64,000 nt of DNA from Tetrastigma voinierianum (Eukaryota > Streptophyta > Magnoliopsida > Vitales > Vitaceae), in NCBI GenBank assembly GCA_016808115.1, contig JAEQBH010000883.1:62001-126000 (forward strand). Direction: 5' to 3'. A program made the translations under genes and the position numbers. The notes below the pieces were generated by a model. That model was not told where the DNA came from. It saw only the letters and a program-made list of their open reading frames with translations, and did no database searches. Below are positions 57,332 through 64,000 of this stretch, in pieces (position 1 is the stretch's first letter; every line of letters begins with the position of its first letter).

Positions 57332-60300
57332 CATAATCGACCTTCAATTACATCACAAAGACGAACTAAAAGATATTTTTTAACAACTTAAATAACACTT
57401 ACCTCTTGAAAGAGTGATTCATACAAAGGTATGAAGGGTCGGTGCTTCTGGTATGTCTTGTAGAGAAAAAGTCAGAGAAACAAACATCATTATTTTGTTT
57501 CAGAGATTGTTTTTTTTTTCCTTCTTCTGATATTGTAAAGGATAATCTTTCAAGAAACAAAAATTGTCTTAATCAAAGGAAACGTTTCATTTTTATTAAA
57601 ATAAAATATTTTATTTTATTTTAACCACAATAGACACGACGCTTCAAGATCCCATGTTCCCATTTTATTTTAAATAAGAGGAAATGGTCGAGCCACATCA
57701 TGTTTGCCCAACCCCACAAATAACCAACATGTATGTATGTATATTCAAATGTGAATAATAGACACGTAAATATCATGTAAAAGCTCTTACATATTTACGT
57801 GTTTCTTTTTACATTTATTCACTTTGTAATATATCATGTAATACATCATAGTTACATATTATCGTTTTTTTTATAAAATACAATTGCCTCTTTTGCATGA
57901 TAAATTATTCGAAATTTGTAAATTATTAAGTCACCTTTATGTAAGAAGGCCTCACAACTATATCAGCTTTAATCATTTGGGTTGATTGATATATTGAAAT
58001 TATATCCATTACCACTCAAAACTTTGGGAGTAACATAATTTTATGTCAATATCTTCACTCTATTTTGTTTTTCTTTTTTTATATGCTTGAAAAGGTGACT
58101 AAAGTTAAAAGTTTTGCTAATATGATGAGCTATTATGTCTTTCTTAAACCCATTTCTATTTTTATTCTTTCACAATAAGCATGTATCTTATAAATAGAAA
58201 TGACAACATGGTGGGTTTGGTACGGGACACCCATATCCCATTCCCGTCCCGACATATAAAAATGGGGCAGGTTAAGGTGTTCTTATTTCTTTTTGGGAAT
58301 CGTATTCAAAATCCCATCCCCGACCTGCCAAAACTTGTTAACATGTTCTCTTCAACTTCCAAAATTGCCCAATAATTTCACTGTAAACCCTTCTCCTACC
58401 TCATTACTAGAAGCAAGTCTGCTAAAACCCAAAAAATCAATTCCTCAATTAAACGAAACAAAACTATATATTAATTCAGACATACAAAGCGATAGAGGAA
58501 AAATAAAATAAAGCATTGTTTTTAAACTAAAAAAATCATAATTGCATCATCTTTGATTCCCAGATATCGCTTTAAAAGCCAAACATTTCTCATTATCTTC
58601 AAAATATGAAATACAAATGATGAACAACTTGTGAAATCAGAATATATTGGTCGATTTAATACTCTTTTAATAGATGAGATTGAGGAAACAAAATCAAACA
58701 AAAAATCTCCAAAAAAAAAATTCTTTCTTTCTGCAACGAACACAACCTCCTAAATGGGTCTTGGTCGTCGACCTCCCTCTATGTGAGATGACTTGATGTA
58801 ATTAGGAGATGAAATCTTCACAAAATAAACTTGTCTTCCATGTTCACAGAAAAAGAGAGAAAAAAAAAAAGAAACCAAACATAATATCGTTGGTGCCGCG
58901 CCATATTCGTCCCACTAAGGCCACAAATTCTCGCCTCGCGGAAGGGGTCGATAACTTTCGCCCGCTTCGTCTCGTTAAGAGAAGAGGGCATGTTTATCAA
59001 GTAAGATGAGCCTGAATCTAACTAGTAAACGGGAAACGAGAAATGAGCCTAGCACACTCATGACTCTAGTTTAACTATAGTCGGGCGAACCGCCTTCATG
59101 CCTCTAGCCTAATCCACAGTCGCGAACTCAGCCCCGATACGCACCAGACACCCCACGCCTAGTCTGTCCGTGGTCACGAAATCGTCGATAAGCAACCGGT
59201 CACGTACCCATCACACACACCCGCTGAGAGGTGGGGCCCAGCAAGGGTTCTGTGGTAACTCGGGCCGAAGCTTAAGACGACTTGGCTGAGTCAGAACTGC
59301 CCTCGGTGGTCGACCGCACGTAGTCCGATACCAGATACGATACAATCACAAACTCGGTACTAAATCAGCCAAACTCAAATGATTTGGTCGAGATTTCGAG
59401 TTAACTCGATCAACTCGGTCTTCTTTGAGAATGAAAAAGCCGATTCCCTAACTTCTCAATCAGTTTTTACCTATCACAACAAAAAAAACCATTTATTTTT
59501 TTTTTATAGAAATCTGAGATTTCTCTTCAAAAGTACCAAAAAGAACACTTTTTCACTTTAAAAGTACCAAAAATTTGTTTTTACCCATCACAAAAAAAAA
59601 AAAAAAAACCATTTTTTTCACGAAATGGGAAGACTTCCAAGAATTAAGAAGAAACTTATCGTGAATATCGTAGCAGAGGTGAAATCATGTCGTAAGATTC
59701 TCACTCTCGTCTTCTTCATCTACAAAGCTAGGGCTGGTGTTGATCCTTAGAAACAATCCATTATTCCCAGATAAGCCTAATCAGTTCGACAAAGAAAAAA
59801 TTCGCATCGCTTACTATCTTCAAATCACACCTACATACATAATTCATAATTCCATTTATTTTCCACCTTCCCAAACATAAAAAAGCTTGCTGATGAACAA
59901 AAAGAAAATAAAAAAGTATACCCAAAGCATACGATTTAATGGCTGAACGACTGGGATTAATAAACCCTCTTTGAGAACTCGTAATGTTGTCAATGGTATT
60001 CCCCTGTGATTAAGAAGAAAGGAGAGATGAGGGCTAAAGGCTGATGAAATAAAGAAGAAGCAGAGATTAGAGAACTATCGGTTTGAGTACCTTTCGTTGG
60101 GTACTTCAAAGAAAGGGGTTAGATCTTTTATATAATTACGGAAAATGGCACCACTTGGTTTTTCACAATTTACAAATTTAGAACTTAATTTGAGTTAAGA
60201 ATTAAAATTAAGATAATTTTGTTTTTTATTTGACTTCCTATAAATAATAAGATTTTTGACTTTCTTTGGTTCATATTTTTTACAAATAGCTTGTAATTAC

Positions 60301-60965
60301 TGCTTATTTTATTCTTATTTTTGAAAACTGTTTTATATTCTTAAAAATAAGAAAACAAGGAACACATGTTTAAGGCCTGATTGTTTATTATTTTTTAAAA
60401 CTGTTTTTTATTCTTAACAATAATAAGGATAACAAGAAAAAAAAAAACATGTTTAATTTCCCTTTTGTTTTTTCTAGCTCCCATTTTTAAATATAAAAGA
60501 AATTTGTTTTATTAAATTTTTATCTTACTTATTTATATATTTTCACAATTATATAAAATTTTAATAATTTTTAAATATTTACTATCTTATTTCGTGATAT
60601 TTACGATATTAATCGATACACCGTGGATTCCATAAGATTCTGGATCAAGCTCGAAGCTCTGGGTGACCGATACTCGACTTTTGAACCATGCTCAAAAGAA
60701 TATCATCAAGGCTTGAGTAGGACCCATAAATCCGAAGAAGTTACGAATAAAGAATGACCAACTATCTAGATAAGGAAGCAAAGACGATTCAGATATGAAG
60801 TAAACACGTGTTGTCCAAAAATACTATAAAATGACTGGGGAGCAAAAAAAGAAAAGAGAAAACGAAGAAGAAAAAAAGAGAAAAAAAACAAAAAAAAAAT
60901 CTATGAAGATCGAGAGGCTCTAGGACCAGTGAGGGGAGGCCGAGAGCTACTAGAAGTTTTAAAAC
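57332..60965. other. AT-rich intergenic DNA with high-copy-type repeats
   Basis: No protein family recognised. Notable pieces: 58,190-58,345 (below); a GC-richer segment at 58,885-59,345 without a credible frame; and 60,290-60,480, where 'gaaaactgttttatattctt' and 'aaaactgttttttattctt' repeat around a 'cctgattgttt' word, of the type found in dispersed plant MITE-like sequence. Confidence 0.5.
58190..58345. repeat. MITE-like sequence with cccgtccc/ggggcagg words
   Basis: 'tagaaatgacaacatggtgggtttggtacgg' followed by 'cccatatcccattcccgtcccg' and 'atggggcaggt' and 'atcccatccccgacctgcc' resembles the abundant plant non-autonomous repeats that open 'ggcaacggggcgggtttgg'. Ends and target duplication could not be fixed. 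Confidence 0.5.
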
Positions 60966-60969
60966 AAAA

Positions 60970-61670
60970 TTGTTTCAAAGTCCCACATCGGGCCAGTAAG
61001 TGTTTGTATAACACTTTATAAGACGAGTCTTACTTTTACTATTGATGAGAATTGGAGGTCTACTGAGCTACAGGGTCTTTTCATGGGCTCCTTGGTGGGC
61101 TCACTAAATATATTATATATAATATATTACAATCAAAAAGATCGCCTGGGCCTTGGAGCCGATGGGCTGTGAGCTTTGAAATAATAAATAAAAAACATAT
61201 TCTATTTTTTGGTTTGTTGAAAACACTTTATGAAAGAGTGCATCTTTCTGAAAGATTGCAAACTTCTAGAAATGTTGCATACTAATATATAAATATTCAT
61301 TTAAGGAATCTTTTTAACACACAGTTTTCTTTTTCCCGAATTGACAAACACAACAAGCAGATTCACTTATTAGGAGAGAAAAAGTAAGAAAGAGTTTGCT
61401 TCGGGAGTTGAAGCTCAGGCAAACACTTCAACAATAGATAGTTTCATCCTGGGAGGCAATCATCTGAAGTCTTTCTGCACAAGAGAAGTAGTAATACGTT
61501 TTTGTGGATATTGTATATTGCAAGACTCTATCTATCAAGTCAGTATAAATCACTCTGTAAAGTTTTGTAACTTTTTCTGTAATTATATTGCTCTGGTGTA
61601 TTATATTCTTCCTCTATTGTTAGCATAATTTCTGTAACAATCTGTGTTAATAACATTTTCTATTACAGCA
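60970..61670 (+). repeat. 5' LTR of Copia-3 (approximate)
   Basis: 'caaagtcccacatcgggcca' near 60,978 is a hallmark opening of many plant Copia LTRs. The region has TATA-like 'tataacactttataag' (61,009) and ends near 'ttctattaca' just before gag. Only one LTR is in the window, so the ends are estimates. I did not find a clear iMet primer site. Confidence 0.6.
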
Positions 61671-61701
61671 TGTCGAAGCTCATTAAGCAAACATATAGCC
61701 C

Positions 61702-62484
61702 GTGGTAGATTCACATGTGAATAACACTGTGAGTGTCTCAAAAAACCCTTATGATGAGAAGCCTGATAAGTTCAATAGAACTGACTTCAAAAGATGGCAA
61801 CAACAAATGTTGTTTTACTTAACAACCATGAATTTGGAAAACATCATTAGAGAAGATGTTCCCCATGCTACTACAGATCCTCCTACAAGAGAGATGTTGT
61901 TGACGATTGAAGCTTGGAGGCAATCTGATTTCCTCTGCAGGAACTATATTTTGAATCGTCTAGAAAACAACTTATATGATATTTACTCATCATATAAGAC
62001 TGCAAAGGAAGTATGAGAAATGCTTGAGAAGAAATACAAAACAGAAGATGCTGGAGCCAAAAAGTTTGTGATTGGCAAATATCTCAAGTACAACATGGTT
62101 GATAGGAAAACTGTGATAAAACAAGTTGAAGAAATTCAAGTCCTTATTCATGAATTGCATGTAAAGGCATGTGCAATTAGTGAGCAGTTTCAAGTAGGTT
62201 CCATTATAGAGAATTTGCCACCTTCATGGAGGGATTTCAAAGTTTACTTGAAACACAAGCGTCAAGAAATGTCAATGGAGGATTTGATCCTAAGGCTTCA
62301 AGTAGAAGAAGATCATAGAAAGGGAGAGAGTGTTGATGGAGCAAGGGCCAATGTCATAGAGAGTGAGCCTTCAACAAAGCAAAATTTCCAGAAATTCAAA
62401 GGCAAGAAAATCACTAAGCTTAACAAACCAAAGGCAAGGACTTCAAGAAAATTAAAGGAAGTTGTTGGTTTGTGGAAAGTTTGA
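61702..62484 (+). pseudogene. Copia-3 gag with one in-frame stop
   Basis: The least damaged coding region in the window. It reads VDSHVNNTVSVSKNPYDEKP, DFKRWQQQMLFYLTTMNLEN, then YKTAKEV, one TGA stop at 62,014 where Trp is usual (Trp to stop), and continues in the same frame through YKTEDAGAKKFVIGKYLKYN, IENLPPSWRDFKVYLKHKRQ and MEDLILRLQVEEDHRKGE. The start is GTG where ATG would be expected. The CCHC knuckle after 62,460 (VCGKFDTRHKS) is frame-shifted and lacks Cys residues. Confidence 0.93.
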
Positions 62485-63307
62485 CACAAGGCACAAGAGT
62501 GTCGCCACCGCAAAGATCGAATGTTACTCGCATTTCAATCAAGCACATATGCATGAGGTTGATGACAATTTGGTTGCTGTTGTGACTAAAACCAATATGG
62601 TTTCAAATGTCAAGGGATGGTGGATTGACACTGGAGCAACTAGGCACATATGTGGTGACTAGAATATGTTTTCAGAATACAAACAGATTGATGATGGTGA
62701 AAAGCTCTATATGGGAAATTCTTCTGCTTCGAATGTTGAAGGAAAAGGCAATGTGATCTTAAAGTTTACTTCTGAAAAGTCAGACTTCACCGATGTGTTA
62801 CATGTTCCTCGAAATTAGAAAAATTTAGTTTCAGCCCTATACTTAGTAAGAAAGGGCTTTAACTTGTATTTGAATTTGATAGGTTTATTCTTACTAAGGT
62901 TGGGATGTATGTGGGAAAAGGGTATTTGGTTGAAGGCTTGTTTAAACTCAATGTACTTGTTACTAATACTATTAATAATAATAAGAACACTTCTGCTTAT
63001 ATTGTTGATTCTTTTGTTTTATGGCATGCTAGGTTAGGACATATTAATAATGTATATATATAGAAATGGTTAATCTTAATTAACTACTAAAATTTTATAA
63101 CATCGGCAATAAATGTAATAATGTGAAGTATGCACTAAATCTAAATTTGCTCGACAAAGTTTTAAATCTGATCAAAAAAGGTCAAATGAATTGCTTAGTA
63201 TGATCCATAGTGATCTCTGTGACTTTAAAACTATACCTTCACGTGGTGGTAAAAATTCTTTCATAACCTTTATAGATGATTGCAGAAATATTGCCATGTT
63301 TATTTAA
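62485..63307 (+). pseudogene. Copia-3 protease, GAG-pre-integrase and integrase start
   Basis: GWWIDTGATRHICGD holds the DTGA protease motif. GEKLYMGNSSASNVEGKGNV and DVLHVPRN follow. Then KLNVLVTNT, VLWHARLGHINN, CEVCTKSKFARQSF (zinc finger) and MIHSDLCDF with FITFIDDC of the integrase core. Stops at 62,660 and 62,817 and later frameshifts. Truncated at 63,307. Confidence 0.92.
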
Positions 63308-64000
63308 TGACTGCGTCACGGTAGGGGGTGATTCTAATCAACAATATTTGTTTCCTATAAACTCTCCTACTGCCGTAGTCGCCTACCGCAAAGATAAATG
63401 TCTGTGTATCTAACACGGGATGGGTTTTCATCCCACGAATGATTGGCATCAGTGATGGAAAATGGTGAGACTTTTTGTTTGGATTTTAGGATTTGTTTAA
63501 AAACAGGGGAAGTTGTTTGTTCACTGACGACTTGTAATGGCTTAATGTGAAATGTGAAATGGTAACTTCAGCGCTCGCGGTCACTAGCTTGATAATACGG
63601 GGTATTAAAACGCCCTCGGCTATTTCTCGCATTAGCAAGAAATGACATATACAGAGCCAAAAACCGGATCTTTGTTTAGCTATAAACCTAACCCTAGAAC
63701 CACCCTATTCGAAATAAACCAAATACTAAGCATTCAAAGTCCCATTCAGTTAGAAACCCTAGCATTTAACCTCTTTAATGGCTCAGAATGATATCTAGAA
63801 GGATATCAGCCAAGATCTACCATTAAGAATGCACCTAACCCTAAAGTATGACAAGTATCACCAAGAAGACAGTCGGCATTAAACCCTAGTTTGGAAAGTT
63901 AGGAACCATAAATGCTGTACCTGTAACATTCAAAGCATGAGGACAACCTGCAACAGCCCTAAAACCAGCTGCAACCTCATTCAAAGAGGAGGCTAATGAA
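63308..64000 (+). repeat. Family C repeat, copy 2 (runs off the window)
   Basis: Aligned in order with 26,899-27,720. Its start interrupts Copia-3 integrase, as copy 1 begins next to Copia-1. No coding sequence seen. Confidence 0.65.

Larger units (their letters stand above)
60970..63307 (+). mobile_element. Copia-3: 5' part of a Ty1/Copia element
   Basis: LTR, gag, zinc knuckle, protease, GAG-pre-integrase and the first part of integrase are in Copia order on the plus strand. The element stops at 63,307 inside integrase, where family C copy 2 begins. RT, RNase H and the 3' LTR would lie beyond the window. Confidence 0.88.

Noticed and set aside
35156..57336. Target duplication of Copia-2 as a whole
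   Set aside because: The flanking five bases are TGTAA on the left and CATAA on the right; not identical, so not claimed.
58885..59345. rRNA or organellar insert
   Set aside because: The GC content prompted the idea, but no conserved rRNA or plastid motif was recognised.

Overview
The window is nuclear DNA of a flowering plant, most likely a eudicot. It is AT-rich, with intron-split BREVIS RADIX-type exons at the left end and layer upon layer of Ty1/Copia and Ty3/Gypsy LTR retrotransposons elsewhere. There are no bacterial features, no CRISPR array and no rRNA or tRNA gene. The tRNA-like stretches I found are retrotransposon primer-binding sites. The species cannot be named from the sequence alone.

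Region by region. 1-2.9 kb: a BREVIS RADIX (BRX) family locus on the + strand with both BRX domains recognisable, but with indels in several exons. 2.9-6.9 kb: AT-rich intergenic DNA with a long (AT)n run and a degenerate minisatellite built on a 'cttagtgaa..ttgaggtac' unit. 6.9-8.05 kb and 16.85-17.06 kb: a minus-strand Ulp1/C48-type cysteine-protease pseudogene cut in two by Gypsy element A (8,055-16,853). 18.1-23.6 kb: element B, whose LTRs are about 4 kb long but flank only about 0.4 kb of internal DNA. 23.6-26.7 kb: a minus-strand Copia element (Copia-1) that ends abruptly against element B. 26.9-30.6 kb: a non-coding repeat (family C) rich in small palindromes, seen again from 63.3 kb to the right edge. 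30.6-35.1 kb: a minus-strand LTR-like unit, a Copia gag fragment, an unidentified broken ORF and a tandem duplication.

35.16-57.33 kb is the most structured part. Copia-2 (minus strand) has its 3' LTR, RNase H, RT and integrase at 35.2-37.9 kb and its protease, gag, primer site and 5' LTR at 56.1-57.3 kb. Between the halves lies an 18.1-kb insertion with a matching 5-bp target duplication (TAGAG). That insertion is a minus-strand solo LTR. It is split by a plus-strand solo LTR of the same general family (TSD ATTAC), which is split again by another LTR and by Gypsy element D (42,739-53,890, TSD TTTCA). 57.3-60.9 kb is AT-rich with MITE-like high-copy sequence only. 60.97-63.3 kb is the 5' part of Copia-3 on the + strand (LTR, gag, protease, start of integrase), interrupted by the second family C copy.

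Nothing here reads as a working gene set. The coding content is one host gene (BRX) in doubtful condition, one dead protease gene, and transposon genes all broken by stops and frameshifts. Repeat copies match almost perfectly in AT-rich stretches but disagree in dense clusters in GC-rich stretches. Consensus error in the assembly is therefore a real alternative to decay for many of the apparent frameshifts.
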